DNA of 64,000 bases from Ottowia flava (GCF_042680565.1 NZ_JBHUEJ010000034.1:1-64000); one strand, 5' to 3'; positions 25,280-34,477 are shown, counted from the stretch's first letter. Translations and numbers: made by a program. The notes: generated by a model from the sequence alone, not told the origin.

Positions 25280-26842
25280 ATGAACAACCTGAGGGACCGA
25301 CTGAACGGCGTCGGGCCGGAGCGGTTGCGAGGCATCCGCCGCGGCATCGAGAAGGAAAGCCTGCGTGCGCGGCCCGATGGGACGCTGGCGCTGACACCGC
25401 ACCCGGCGGCGCTCGGCTCGCCGCTGACGCACCCACGCATCACCACCGATTTCAGCGAATCGCAGATGGAGTTGGTCACCGGCGTTCACCCGACGGTGGA
25501 CGCCGCGCTGTCCGAGCTGGGCGAGATCCACCAGGTCGTCTACCAGGAGATGGCCAACCTGGGCAACGAGATGCTGTGGGTGTCCAGCATGCCCTGCGGC
25601 CTGCCGTCGGACGAGAACATTCCGATTGGCGTGTTCGGCACGTCGAACGTCGGGCGCGCCAAGAGCGTCTACCGCATGGGCCTGTCGCACCGCTACGGGC
25701 GGCGCATGCAGACGATTTCGGGCATCCACTACAACTGGTCGCTGCCGGGCGTGAGCAGCGACGAGTATTTCGCGCTGATCCGCAACTTCCGCCGCCATGC
25801 GTTTCTGCTGCTGGTGCTGTTTGGCGCGTCGCCCACCGTGTGTTCGTGCTTTGTGGCCGGGCGCCCGCACGAATTGCAGCCGCTGGGCGCGCACAGCATG
25901 TACCTGCCGTACGCCACCTCGCTGCGCATGGGCCGCCTGGGCTACCAGAGCGACGCGCAGTCCTCGCTGGCGGTCAGCTACAACAGCCTGGACGGCTACG
26001 GCGCTTCTTTGGAAAAAGCGCTGACCGAGCCGTACCCGCCGTACGAGAAGGTGGGCATCCAGAACCCCGGTGGCGACTACAACCAGCTCGACACCTCGCT
26101 GCTGCAAATCGAGAACGAGTTCTACGGCACCATCCGCCCCAAGCGCGTGATTCAGCCGGGCGAGCGCCCGCTGCACGCGCTGCGCGAGCGCGGTGTGGAA
26201 TACGTCGAAGTGCGCCTGATGGACCTGAACCCGTTCGAGACCATCGGCATCAACGCCTCGACCGCGCGCTTTCTGGACGTATTCCTGCTGCACTGCCTGC
26301 TGACCGAGAGCCCGCCAGACACGCCCGAAGAGATCGCCGCGCTGGCGCGCAACCAGCACCAGACGGCCGCACGCGGACGCGAGCCCGGGCTGGAACTGGA
26401 GCGCGCCGGTCAGAAGGTGAAGCTGACCGACTGGGGCCATGAGGTGCTGGCCGCGTGCGAGCCCATCGCCCAGTCGCTCGATGCCGCGTTGGGTGGCACC
26501 GGGTACTCTGAAGCCTGGCGGGCGGCCAAAGCCGCCTTGAACACGCCCGAACAACTGCCCTCTGCCCGCGTGCTGCAGGCGGTGCAGGCCACCGAAGGCC
26601 AGAGCTTCAAGGACTTTGTCTGCCAGCAATCGCAAAACACGCGCGATGCCTTTTTGATGCAGCCGTACCCCGACGCGCTGCGCGAGCGTTACGCGCGCAT
26701 GGCCGCCGATTCGATCGACGAGCAAAAGCGCATTGAGCGCGCCGACACCATGCCTTTCGAGGAGTACCGCCGCCAATACGTGTCGGCCGAGCGCCTGGGC
26801 CTGCTCCCCGACGCGGTGATGGTCGGCGCGGAATCGCCCTGA
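25280..26842 (+). CDS. gshA: Glutamate-cysteine ligase
   Basis: First step of glutathione synthesis: ATP-dependent gamma-glutamylcysteine formation. 520 aa, the length of the E. coli-type (gammaproteobacterial-like) family rather than the plant-like type common in other bacteria. Clear family text includes GIEKESLRARPDGTLALTPH, FSESQMELVTGVHPTVDAAL, HYNWSLPG and RLMDLNPFETIGINASTARF. The start at 25280 is chosen over the longer frame because it places MNNLRDRLNGVGPERLRGIR at the expected N-terminus. gshB is not in the window. Confidence 0.95.
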   Translation: MNNLRDRLNGVGPERLRGIRRGIEKESLRARPDGTLALTPHPAALGSPLTHPRITTDFSESQMELVTGVHPTVDAALSELGEIHQVVYQEMANLGNEMLWVSSMPCGLPSDENIPIGVFGTSNVGRAKSVYRMGLSHRYGRRMQTISGIHYNWSLPGVSSDEYFALIRNFRRHAFLLLVLFGASPTVCSCFVAGRPHELQPLGAHSMYLPYATSLRMGRLGYQSDAQSSLAVSYNSLDGYGASLEKALTEPYPPYEKVGIQNPGGDYNQLDTSLLQIENEFYGTIRPKRVIQPGERPLHALRERGVEYVEVRLMDLNPFETIGINASTARFLDVFLLHCLLTESPPDTPEEIAALARNQHQTAARGREPGLELERAGQKVKLTDWGHEVLAACEPIAQSLDAALGGTGYSEAWRAAKAALNTPEQLPSARVLQAVQATEGQSFKDFVCQQSQNTRDAFLMQPYPDALRERYARMAADSIDEQKRIERADTMPFEEYRRQYVSAERLGLLPDAVMVGAESP

Positions 26843-26943
26843 GTGCGGGCAGCCCGGGCGCGGCGGAGCCTGTGTTGCCCGGCCCTGAACGCCGAGGGCG
26901 GACCGATGGGCGGGCAGGGCGACAAGTGGCTCCGGTTTCAAGC

Positions 26944-27000
26944 ATTTTTGGCCTCCAGCCCTACAACCATCTGCGCGGGAAGCTATTAAAAATGTAGTAG
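26944..27000 (+). repeat. Dispersed intergenic repeat, copy 9
   Basis: TTTTTGGCCTCCAGCCC, TACAACCATCTGCGCGGGAA, GCTATTAAAAATGTAG. A near-consensus copy between gshA and the esterase gene. Confidence 0.9.
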
Positions 27001-27090
27001 TCTGCAGGCTACAACGGCCAGCGCCTGCGCGCCACGCGCTGCCCAACGCCTTTTCGTTCCCTCCACTCGCGCCGCCCGCCTGACCTGCCC

Positions 27091-27786
27091 ATGTTCGACC
27101 CCGCCGCCCATGCACCTGCTGGCCCTTGCGCCCCGGCCCGCCGCGCCTTCGTGCTGCGCGCGGTCAGCGTGCTGGGCATGGGAGGCACCATCGCGCTCTT
27201 GCACGCCTGTGGGCGCAAGAGCCCGCGCGCCCAGGCCGTGCCGGCGGGCACCACGGTGCTGGCGCTGGGCGATTCGCTGACCTCCGGCGTGGGCGCCACG
27301 CCCGACACCGCCTACCCCGCGGTGCTCGCGCGCCTCACCGGCTGGAACGTGGTCAACGGCGGCTTGTCGGGCGACACCAGCGCGCAGGCGCTGGCGCGGC
27401 TGCCGGCGCTGCTGACCGAACACGCGCCCCAACTCGTCATCGTCAGCATCGGCGGCAACGACTTTCTGCGCCAACTGCCGGAGGCCGATACGCGCACGAA
27501 TGTCCACGCCATCTGCCAGCAGGCGCTGGCCAGCGGCGCGCAGGTGCTGCTGGTCGCCGTGCCGCGTGCGACCGTGGCCGCTGCGCTGGGTCAGATGACC
27601 GACCACACGCTGTACGCCGAGGTGGCCAAGGACCTGAACGTCCCGCTGCTGCGCGAAGCCTGGGGCGAGGTGCTGGCCCAGCCGGATCTGCGCGCCGACC
27701 AGGTCCACGCCAACGCGAAGGGGTACGAACAATTCGCTCGCAGCGTGCAGGGCGGGGCGGCGGCGGTGGGGCTGCTGGCGCGCTGA
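27091..27786 (+). CDS. SGNH-fold arylesterase (TesA-like)
   Basis: 231 aa. It has the GDSL nucleophile block (ALGDSLTSGVGA near residue 58), block II glycine (NGGLSGDTSAQAL), block III asparagine (SIGGNDFLRQL) and the late DQVHANAKGY catalytic Asp-x-x-His. The N-terminus (RRAFVLRAVSVLGMGGTIAL) is a twin-arginine-like signal ending in a possible lipobox LLHAC, so it is exported or a lipoprotein. It hydrolyses short-chain esters or thioesters. In many relatives it sits next to an ABC exporter operon, but here it does not. Confidence 0.88.
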   Translation: MFDPAAHAPAGPCAPARRAFVLRAVSVLGMGGTIALLHACGRKSPRAQAVPAGTTVLALGDSLTSGVGATPDTAYPAVLARLTGWNVVNGGLSGDTSAQALARLPALLTEHAPQLVIVSIGGNDFLRQLPEADTRTNVHAICQQALASGAQVLLVAVPRATVAAALGQMTDHTLYAEVAKDLNVPLLREAWGEVLAQPDLRADQVHANAKGYEQFARSVQGGAAAVGLLAR

Positions 27787-27837
27787 GAGCACGCGTTCTG
27801 ACATGCCTCCGAAGCAGGAATATCCACGACTATCGCG

Positions 27838-27848
27838 CCCGAGTGATT
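27838..27848. repeat. 11-bp direct repeat, left copy
   Basis: CCCGAGTGATT, repeated exactly at 29338-29348. The pair brackets the IS630/protease-remnant scar. Confidence 0.4.
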
Positions 27849-27937
27849 CAGAGCCCGCCCGAGCCTTTGGGGGTGCGCTGCGAGGGCAACTTAATCGCCG
27901 TTGTGCGCCTGGAAGCGTTGAGTGGGGGGGTCATGTG

Positions 27938-28930
27938 CTAGTCCACTGAATCCGAAGAATCGGATGTGATGCGTTGAGTTGGATCAGCATATGCCCACTT
28001 CAACGGCTTGGGGTCCTTGTTGTACTGGCGGATATAGCGCATGAGCTTCTTGTCCAGGTCTTTGACCGAGGTGAAGACGCCGCGGCTGATGACGTCGCGC
28101 TGGATGCGAGCGAACCAGTTCTCCACCTGATTCAGCCACGACGAATATGTCGGGGTGTAGTGCATATGGACGCGCTGATGTTTGGCCAGGAACACTTGCA
28201 CGAGCGGCGTCTTGTGACTGCTGACGTTGTCGCAGATGACGTGGATCTCGCGGCGCCTGGGTTGACTGGCAAGGATGTCTTCGAGGAAGGTCACGAACTG
28301 CTCGCTGGTGTGACGAGTGGCGGATTTGCCCAGAACCTCGCCGGTGCCGGTGTTGAGTGCGGCGAACAGGCTGAGCGTGCCGTTGCGCTTGTATTCGAAG
28401 CCGTGACTCTGGGCGCGTCCGGGCGACAGCGGCAGCATCCGGTCCTTGCGGTCCAGCGCTTGGATCGCCATCTTCTCATCCACGCAAAACACGGCCGCGT
28501 GCGCGGGCGGCTGCAGGTACAGGCCGATCACGTCAGCCGCCTTGGTCTCGAAGTCCGGGTCGTTGGAGACCATGTGGGTATCGAGCCGATGGGGCTGAAC
28601 ACCGTGCTTGCGCCAGGTGCGCTGGACGGCCGAGAACGACACGTCGCCCAGTTCGGCGGCAAGCTTGCGGCTGCTCCAGTGCGTGGAGCCGTCTTTGGGT
28701 AGATGCTTGAGCGTTCGGTTGAGCACCCTGGCCTCGAGCTTGGCCGTCGGCGTCTTGGGCGTGCGGCCGGGGTGCAAGGACACCAAGCCGGCCAGCCCCT
28801 ACGCTGCAAATGCCGCAGTCCACTTCGAGACGAACTGGTCATTGCAGGCAAGCTTGCTTCGAATGTCGACTCGGCGTTCGCCATCGCGTACGCGCAAGAT
28901 CCGAAACGCAGCCAATCGTCGCTGCAAGCC
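27938..28930 (-). pseudogene. IS630-family transposase with an in-frame amber codon, 5'-truncated
   Basis: DDE transposase. The long downstream part (27938-28786) holds the catalytic core: VFCVDEKMAIQALDR with the first Asp, ICDNVSSHKTPLV with the second, and SSWLNQVENWFARIQRD with the Glu. Upstream in the same frame, HTH-like residues (RVDIRSKLACNDQFVSKW, then TAAFAA) lead into a TAG at 28799-28801, followed directly by GLAGLVSLHPGRTPK. The 'AFAA-stop-GLAGL' text matches the continuous helix-turn-helix linker of intact relatives, so the stop interrupts the gene. The first 40 or so residues are missing near 28930, where a + strand remnant begins. It is probably dead unless the amber is suppressed. 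Confidence 0.75.
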
Positions 28931-29357
28931 ATTCCCGACTTCACGCTGGTCAACGCGCTTCAGGGCGTTCGCTACCAGGAAATGCGCCTCATCGACGAGT
29001 TCACCGGCGGTGATCAGACGATGGACGAATTCCAAGTGCTGATGGACGGCAGCGACGTTTGCCTGGGTTCGGTCGGCATCGTGGTGGAGTCGCCGGCCGG
29101 CACCAAGTCCATCCTGAAAATGCCGCTGGACCACCTGGGGCAGGAGCAGGTCAAGGATTTCACGAACTACGGATTGGGCAGCTACGCCTTCTACGGTGAG
29201 CGCGCGTGGACAGTGGAAGGTCTACGCCGCAGCATCCAACCCGACGCGCTATCCCACCGACGATGGGGTAGGCCCCAGTTGTGCTGCGGCACCGGCTGAT
29301 GGTGTGTTCGCGCCCCAAGCTACGCTCCGCGTGCATGCCCGAGTGATTGCGCAATAG
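28930..29357 (+). pseudogene. 3' remnant of a probable P-domain (proprotein-convertase type) exported protease, frameshifted
   Basis: From about 28930 the + strand codes for protein-like text: IPDFTLVNALQGVRYQEMRL, then LGSVGIVVESPAGTKSILKM and FTNYGLGSYAFYGERA. Near 29205-29214 the frame must shift, and it continues as GQWKVYAASNPTRYPTDDG to a TAG at 29355-29357. The 'ESPAGTKSIL ... FYGE.A.GQWKVY' pattern resembles the C-terminal P/Homo-B domain of S8 proteases. The 5' part is lost at the junction with the IS630 element. The family assignment is tentative; the frameshift and truncation are seen directly. Confidence 0.5.
29338..29348. repeat. 11-bp direct repeat, right copy
   Basis: CCCGAGTGATT, identical to 27838-27848 and exactly 1500 bp away. 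Confidence 0.4.
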
Positions 29358-29445
29358 TGCCTCGGCAAGACCCAGCCGGGTGCTGCTCTACCGATGCCCT
29401 GTTCTGCCACGAGCCCATGGCACAATCGCGCCGCCGCCTGCGCGC

Positions 29446-29540
29446 GGCACACGCTGGGGGTGCCCCGCGGGCCCTGGGCCGGCGCGGGCTGAGAGAGTCC
29501 CTTCGAACCTGATTGAGGTCATCCTCGCGCAGGGAAGCCC
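29446..29540 (+). ncRNA. TPP (thi-box) riboswitch
   Basis: All conserved TPP aptamer segments occur in order: GGGGGTGCC (29456-29464), GGCTGAGAGAGTCCCTT (29487-29503), GAACCTGAT, then GCGCAGGGAAGC (29527-29538). This is the RNA sensor of thiamine pyrophosphate. It lies about 80 nt upstream of a CytX-like permease gene, with a possible GCCGCGT/ACGCGGC stem (29550-29579) between them as expression platform. In consequence the permease should be switched off by TPP. Confidence 0.9.
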
Positions 29541-29549
29541 GCTCATCCG

Positions 29550-29579
29550 GCCGCGTTCGCCCACCTTGGGCCACGCGGC
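29550..29579 (+). promoter_or_regulatory. Stem-loop between TPP aptamer and cytX start
   Basis: GCCGCGT pairs perfectly with ACGCGGC, and the interior GCCCA/TGGGC can extend the stem. No T-run follows, so a translational rather than terminator mechanism is more likely. Inferred from pairing only. Confidence 0.45.
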
Positions 29580-29620
29580 GCGAGCGATTTCCTTGTGCCG
29601 TGCCGCACGGAATCCGCCGC

Positions 29621-30913
29621 ATGAGCCCAACCGCTTCTTCCCCTTCCTCTTCCTCTCCTGCCGCTGCCAACGAAGCACTGGCGCCGTTGCCGGCCGACCG
29701 GCGCGTGTTCCGCTGGCACGACCACGCGTCGCTGTGGTTCAGCCTGGGCGTGGGGCTGCTCGTCATGCAGGTCGGCGCCTACCTGATGCCGGCGCTGAGC
29801 CCGCGCGAGGCGCTGGCGGCGATCGTCTTTGGCTCGCTGATCGGCGCGGGGCTGCTGGGCTGGGTCGCCAAGCTGGGTTGCGACAGCGGCCTGGCCAGCG
29901 CGGGGCTGATGCACGCGGCCTACGGGCGGCGCTTCGCCGGCCTGCCGATCATCTTGAACATCGTGCAGCTGGTGGGCTGGGGCACGTTTGAATTGGTGGT
30001 GATGCGCGATGCTACCGTCGCCATTGGTCGCCAGTCGGGCGGCATGGCGGCCAGTTGGTGGCCAGTGGCGGCCACGCTGCTGTGGGGCGGCGTGGTGGCG
30101 CTGCTGGTCAGCGGGTCGATGGTGCAGCTGGTGCGCCGCGTGATCGCGCGCGTTGCGCTGCCGCTGGTGGTGCTGTCGCTGCTGTGGCTGTCCTGGCAAT
30201 TCCTGGGCATGGCGCAGGCGCAAGGCCTGGCGCAGCTGTGGGCGCGCCCGGGCGAAGGCGGCATGGGCGTGATGCCCGCGCTGGACCTGGTGATCGCCAT
30301 GCCGATTTCGTGGCTGCCGCTGGTGGCCGACTACGCGCGCCACGGCATGAGTGGCCGCAGCGCGCTGCGTGGGACGTGGCTGGGATACGCGCTGGCCAAC
30401 ATCTGGTGCTATGCGCTGGGCGTGCTGGTGGCGCTGACCCTGCCCAGCAAAGACCTCGTGACGGCGCTGCTGCTCGCGCAGGGCGGGCTGATCGCGTTGT
30501 CGCTGATCCTCGTGGACGAAGTGGACAACGCCTACGGCGACGCCTATTCCGGCGCCGTGTCGGCCCACAGCCTGCTGCCGCGTTGGAGCGTGCGGCGCTG
30601 GGGCTTATTGCTGGCGCTGGGCTGCACCGCGCTGGCGCTGGTGCTGCCGATGCACAGCCTGGAGCCGTTTCTGCTATTGCTCAGTTCGGTCTTCGTGCCG
30701 CTGTTCGGCGTGATCCTGGGCCGCCTGGCGTTGGGTGTTGACGTGGGCGCCGCGCTGCAGCGCGCGCGCAGCGTGCACGGGGTGCCGGTGGCGCTGTGGC
30801 TGGGCGGCATCGCCTTCTACCACCTGCTGCCCCAGTGGCTGCCGGGCTGGGGCGCGGCGCTGCCGACGCTGGCCGTGTGCTTTGTGCTGGCGCGGTTGAC
30901 GCGCGGGCGTTGA
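29621..30913 (+). CDS. cytX: CytX-like hydroxymethylpyrimidine permease (NCS1 family)
   Basis: 430 aa from ATG 29621, with about 12 hydrophobic segments, beginning with FSLGVGLLVMQVGAYLMPAL. NCS1 nucleobase/cytosine permease-type text includes GSLIGAGLLGWVAKLGCDSG, IILNIVQLVGWGTFELVVM and AMPISWLPLVADYARHG. The TPP riboswitch directly upstream assigns it to thiamine-precursor (HMP) uptake rather than cytosine uptake. It acts in the inner membrane. It is monocistronic; no thi biosynthetic genes adjoin. Confidence 0.88.
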   Translation: MSPTASSPSSSSPAAANEALAPLPADRRVFRWHDHASLWFSLGVGLLVMQVGAYLMPALSPREALAAIVFGSLIGAGLLGWVAKLGCDSGLASAGLMHAAYGRRFAGLPIILNIVQLVGWGTFELVVMRDATVAIGRQSGGMAASWWPVAATLLWGGVVALLVSGSMVQLVRRVIARVALPLVVLSLLWLSWQFLGMAQAQGLAQLWARPGEGGMGVMPALDLVIAMPISWLPLVADYARHGMSGRSALRGTWLGYALANIWCYALGVLVALTLPSKDLVTALLLAQGGLIALSLILVDEVDNAYGDAYSGAVSAHSLLPRWSVRRWGLLLALGCTALALVLPMHSLEPFLLLLSSVFVPLFGVILGRLALGVDVGAALQRARSVHGVPVALWLGGIAFYHLLPQWLPGWGAALPTLAVCFVLARLTRGR

Positions 30914-30936
30914 GCGGGCCGATCAGCGTCTGCTGC

Positions 30937-30990
30937 AAATTCAGGAGCTGGCCGCGCAAGTGGTTGTAAGGCCAGCTCCGGATTTCATTT
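30937..30990 (-). repeat. Dispersed intergenic repeat, copy 10
   Basis: Reverse orientation: AATTCAGGAGCTGGCCGCGC, AAGTGGTTGTAAGGCC, AGCTCCGGATTTC. It lies between the convergent cytX and sbcC ends. Confidence 0.8.
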
Positions 30991-31012
30991 GAAATAGGGG
31001 ATTCGCTGCCGC

Positions 31013-34000
31013 TCAGTAGACCAGCCGCGAATGCCCCACGCCGCCGCCTTTGTCGACGCGGATCTGCACCGGGATGCGCTCCTTCAGCGCCTCCACGTGG
31101 CTGATCACGCCGATCATCTTGCCGCTGGCGTTCAGCGCGTCGAGCGCCGCGAGGGCGACCTCCAGCGTGTCGCCGTCCAACGTGCCAAAGCCTTCGTCCA
31201 GGAACAGCGAATCGATCGAGGTCTTGTGGCTGACCAGGTCCGACAGCGCCAGCGCCAGCGCCAGGCTGACCAGAAAGCCTTCACCGCCCGACAGCGTGCG
31301 CGTGTCGCGCGCCACGTCGCCCTGCCAGCCGTCGACCACTTCCAGCTCCAGCTCGCCCGTCGCCCTGCGCCGCAGCGTGTAGCGCCCGTGTAGGCGCGCG
31401 AGGTGCTGGTTGGCCAGGTGCAGCAGATGGTCCAGCGTCAGCCCCTGCGCAAACCGGCGGTACTTGTCGCCCTTGGCCGAGCCGATCAGCCCGTCCAGCC
31501 GCTGCCACAGATCGCTGTCGGCGCGCTGCTGGTCGATGCGGGTCAGCAGCGCCTGCTGGCCGCTGCGGCGCGCGGCGTCGGCGTCCAGCTGGGTGCGGAT
31601 TTTCGAGAGTTGAGCGATGCATTCGTCCCGCTGCGCCTGCAGCTGATCGATGCGCGCCTGCAACGCTTCGGGCGCTTCGTCGGTCAGGGCCTGCGTGGCC
31701 AGTGCGGTGTGGCGCGCCTGCGCTTCACCCAGCAGCGTGGCGGCGCGCTGCGCCTCGGTGCTCAGGCGGGCGTCCCAGGCCGTCAGGCGTTCGTGTTCGT
31801 CGGCGGGCAATAGGGCGGCGTGGTACGCGGCTTCGTCGCTCAATGGGCTGGCGTGCAGGGCGGCGGCCCAGGTGGCGGTGGCCTGTTCGGCCTCGGCCTG
31901 TGCGCGAGCGTGCTGCGCCTGCGCCGCTTCCAGCCGGCCCGCCAGCGTGTGACGGGTGTGGGTGATGTGCTCGACCGTTGACGCAGCTTCGGCCAGCGTC
32001 GTGGGCAGTGCCAGCGTGTTCGCAGTGTCGGGCGCGGCCACCGCCGGTGCGGTCTGCGCGCGCGCCGTCCACAGCGTGGCGTCGGCGTCGGCGCGCTCGG
32101 TGGCGGCGCGTTGCGTGCCGATGTCGAGGGCCAAGGCCTGCAGGCGCTGCTGCGTGGCCTGCCAGCGTTGCCATTCGGCCGCGCGTTCGGCCAGCCAGGG
32201 CGCGGCGGCGTCGTCCGCTTCCGGCACGGCGTGGCCGGCGTCGGCCAGCGCGCGGGCCAGTGCCGCGTGCACGGCGTCCAGCTCGTCCTGCGCCGCGCGC
32301 TGCTGCTGTGTGGCGGCTTCCTGGCGCTGGCCCAGCTCGGTCAGCGATTGCTGCAGGCGTTCGCGCGCATGCTGCGCGGCTTGCAGTGCCTGGGCGCTGT
32401 GGGCAGCGGCCTCGGTGGCGCGGCTCAGGGCCTGCTCGGCGGCTTCGGCTTGGGCCAGCGCTTGCGCCAGGCGTTGCGTGCGCGCATCGCTGGCCTGCGC
32501 GGCTTGGGTCAGGACTTCTTCGCGCGGCCAGGCGTCGGCGGCGGGGACGTTGGTGTCTGGCCCAGCCTGGTCCAGCAAGGTTTGCCAGCGTTGGGCGGCG
32601 GCGCTGGCATCTTCCTGCAGCTCGGTCGCCTGAGCCTTGCCTTGATCGACCTGGGTCTGCGCCGCGGCGGCGTTGGCTCGGCATTGCTCGCCCTGCGTGC
32701 GCAACGCGTCCAGCGCGGTTTGGGCGGCGTGCAGCGCTTGTTCGGTCTCGCCGACGTTCAGCGCGGCATACGCGGCGATGGCTGGGTGTTCGCTTGCGCC
32801 GCACAGCGGGCAGGCTTCGCCCGGCTGCAGCGCGTGGCGGTGCGCCTCCAGGCTTTGGATGCGCTGTTCTTGCGCCAGCAGTTTCTGTTTGTCGCCCACG
32901 ACGCTTTGCTGCGCCTTGAAGCGCTCGCGCAGGGCGGGCAGCGTCTGGGTCAGCCGGTCCAGCGCGGCCTGGTCGGCCGCCTGGCGTTGTTGCCGCGCGG
33001 CGATTTGCGCGGCCAGGCGGCGGCGTTGGCGCGCGGCGTCTTCCAGTTGCTGCCACCACTGGCCTTGCTGCTGCGCGGCTTGCCAGTGCGCGCGCAGGGC
33101 GGCCAGGGTGTCGGCGGCGTGGTTGGCCAGCTGTTCCTGCAGCGCGCGGCGGCTGGTGTTCAGCACCGTGTCGGCAGCTTGTTGAGCCTGCTCGGCGCCC
33201 TTGACCGCCGCTTCCTGCTGCTGCAAGCGTTCCTGCAACTGGCCGCGGTCGGCTTCGCCTTGGCGCAGCAGCGCGGCCTGCGCGGCGATGCGCTGGCGCA
33301 GGGCCGTGCGCTGATCGAAACGCAGGCGCCAGTCCGCCATGTGCTCGCCGAGCAACGCGTGGGCGGGGTGCGCGCGCTGGTGGTCGTCGGCCTGGTCGTG
33401 CTCGGCTTGCAGCGCTGCCAAGCGGTTGTGCGCCGCTTGCGCGGCCTGGGTGGCCAAAGCGTGGGCGTGGCGCAGGTGCTGGCCCAGCTGCTGGTTCAGC
33501 GCGCCATCCTCGGTGTGCAGGCGTTCCAGCGCGGCCGCGCTGTCGGTCAACGCTTGCTGCGCGCGCTGCGCTGCCTGGTGCGTGGGTTGCAGGGCCTGCG
33601 CGGGGGCGTGAGCAGCGAGGCGCTGCAATTCGGGCGCGGCGTCGGCGCGGGCTTGCGCGGCAGCGCATTGTGCTTGCTCGGCCTGGGCCAGCGTTTGGGC
33701 GGCCTGGTCGCGCTCGCGTTGCCATTGGCGCAGGCCGCTGGCGCTTTGCAGTTGGGATTGAAGCGCCGTCTGCTCACCGTGCAGGCGGGTGCTGTCGGCC
33801 TGCAGCGCGTCGCGCTGCTCGCTCTCCATCAACTGCACGCCATCGGCCTGCGCCTGCAGCTGCTCCAGCGCGTGGCGCGCGTCACGGGAACGCTCAAACA
33901 CGGCTTGCGATATCTGGCCGTAGATCTCGGTGCCCGTTAGCTCTTCCAGCAGTTCGGCGCGGTCGTTGGCGTTGGCGTTCAGGAAGGCCGCAAAGCCGCC

Positions 34001-34477
34001 TTGGGCCAGCAACATCGACCGCGTGAAGCGCGCGAAGTCCAGGCCGGTGAGCGCGGCAACGCGTTTGAGTTTGTCGCCGCTGTGGGTGCTGAGGATCTCG
34101 CCCGCGCCGTGGTCGCCGGTGAGTTGAGCCAGCTCGACCTTGGGCGCCTGCAGCGCGCCGTCGATGCGGTCGCGTGCGCGGCGCTGGCTCCAGAATGCGC
34201 GGTAGGCCGTGCCTTTGACCTCGAACACCACTTCGGCCAGACAGTCGGCGGTGTGGCGCGTCATTAGCTCGTTGCTTTGGCCGCCCACGCTGGGCAGGCG
34301 CGGCGTCTGGTGGTACAGCGCCAGGCAAATGGCGTCGAGCAAGGTGGATTTGCCGGCGCCCGTCGGCCCGGTGATGGCGAACAGGCCGTTGTCCTTGAAC
34401 GGCGCTTGGCGGAAGTCGACCGTCCATTCGCCCTTGAGCGAATTCAGGTTCTTCAAACGCAGGCTGAGGATTTTCAT
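31013..34477 (-). CDS. sbcC: Nuclease SbcCD subunit C (Rad50-like ATPase)
   Basis: 1154-aa SMC-like ATPase that holds DNA ends and hairpins for the SbcD nuclease. Walker A is GPTGAGKSTLLDAI near residue 38. Long glutamine/alanine-rich coiled coils flank the CPLC zinc hook (GEACPLCGASEHPAIAAY) mid-protein. The C-terminal lobe has the signature LSGGEGFLVSLALALALSDL and Walker B SLFLDEGFGTLDGDTLE. It starts inside the sbcD stop (ATGA), so the complex is co-translated. Confidence 0.95.
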   Translation of the reverse strand: MKILSLRLKNLNSLKGEWTVDFRQAPFKDNGLFAITGPTGAGKSTLLDAICLALYHQTPRLPSVGGQSNELMTRHTADCLAEVVFEVKGTAYRAFWSQRRARDRIDGALQAPKVELAQLTGDHGAGEILSTHSGDKLKRVAALTGLDFARFTRSMLLAQGGFAAFLNANANDRAELLEELTGTEIYGQISQAVFERSRDARHALEQLQAQADGVQLMESEQRDALQADSTRLHGEQTALQSQLQSASGLRQWQRERDQAAQTLAQAEQAQCAAAQARADAAPELQRLAAHAPAQALQPTHQAAQRAQQALTDSAAALERLHTEDGALNQQLGQHLRHAHALATQAAQAAHNRLAALQAEHDQADDHQRAHPAHALLGEHMADWRLRFDQRTALRQRIAAQAALLRQGEADRGQLQERLQQQEAAVKGAEQAQQAADTVLNTSRRALQEQLANHAADTLAALRAHWQAAQQQGQWWQQLEDAARQRRRLAAQIAARQQRQAADQAALDRLTQTLPALRERFKAQQSVVGDKQKLLAQEQRIQSLEAHRHALQPGEACPLCGASEHPAIAAYAALNVGETEQALHAAQTALDALRTQGEQCRANAAAAQTQVDQGKAQATELQEDASAAAQRWQTLLDQAGPDTNVPAADAWPREEVLTQAAQASDARTQRLAQALAQAEAAEQALSRATEAAAHSAQALQAAQHARERLQQSLTELGQRQEAATQQQRAAQDELDAVHAALARALADAGHAVPEADDAAAPWLAERAAEWQRWQATQQRLQALALDIGTQRAATERADADATLWTARAQTAPAVAAPDTANTLALPTTLAEAASTVEHITHTRHTLAGRLEAAQAQHARAQAEAEQATATWAAALHASPLSDEAAYHAALLPADEHERLTAWDARLSTEAQRAATLLGEAQARHTALATQALTDEAPEALQARIDQLQAQRDECIAQLSKIRTQLDADAARRSGQQALLTRIDQQRADSDLWQRLDGLIGSAKGDKYRRFAQGLTLDHLLHLANQHLARLHGRYTLRRRATGELELEVVDGWQGDVARDTRTLSGGEGFLVSLALALALSDLVSHKTSIDSLFLDEGFGTLDGDTLEVALAALDALNASGKMIGVISHVEALKERIPVQIRVDKGGGVGHSRLVY

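Noticed and set aside
25247..27115. 622-aa minus-strand frame opposite gshA
   Set aside because: Compositional shadow of gshA; the plus strand has clear ligase motifs.
28703..28929. 5' part of the + strand frame leading into the protease remnant
   Set aside because: This part is antisense to the IS630 transposase and was not taken as gene sequence.
31725..33940. Long frames on both strands within sbcC
   Set aside because: Out-of-frame readings of the Ala/Gln-rich coiled-coil region of SbcC.
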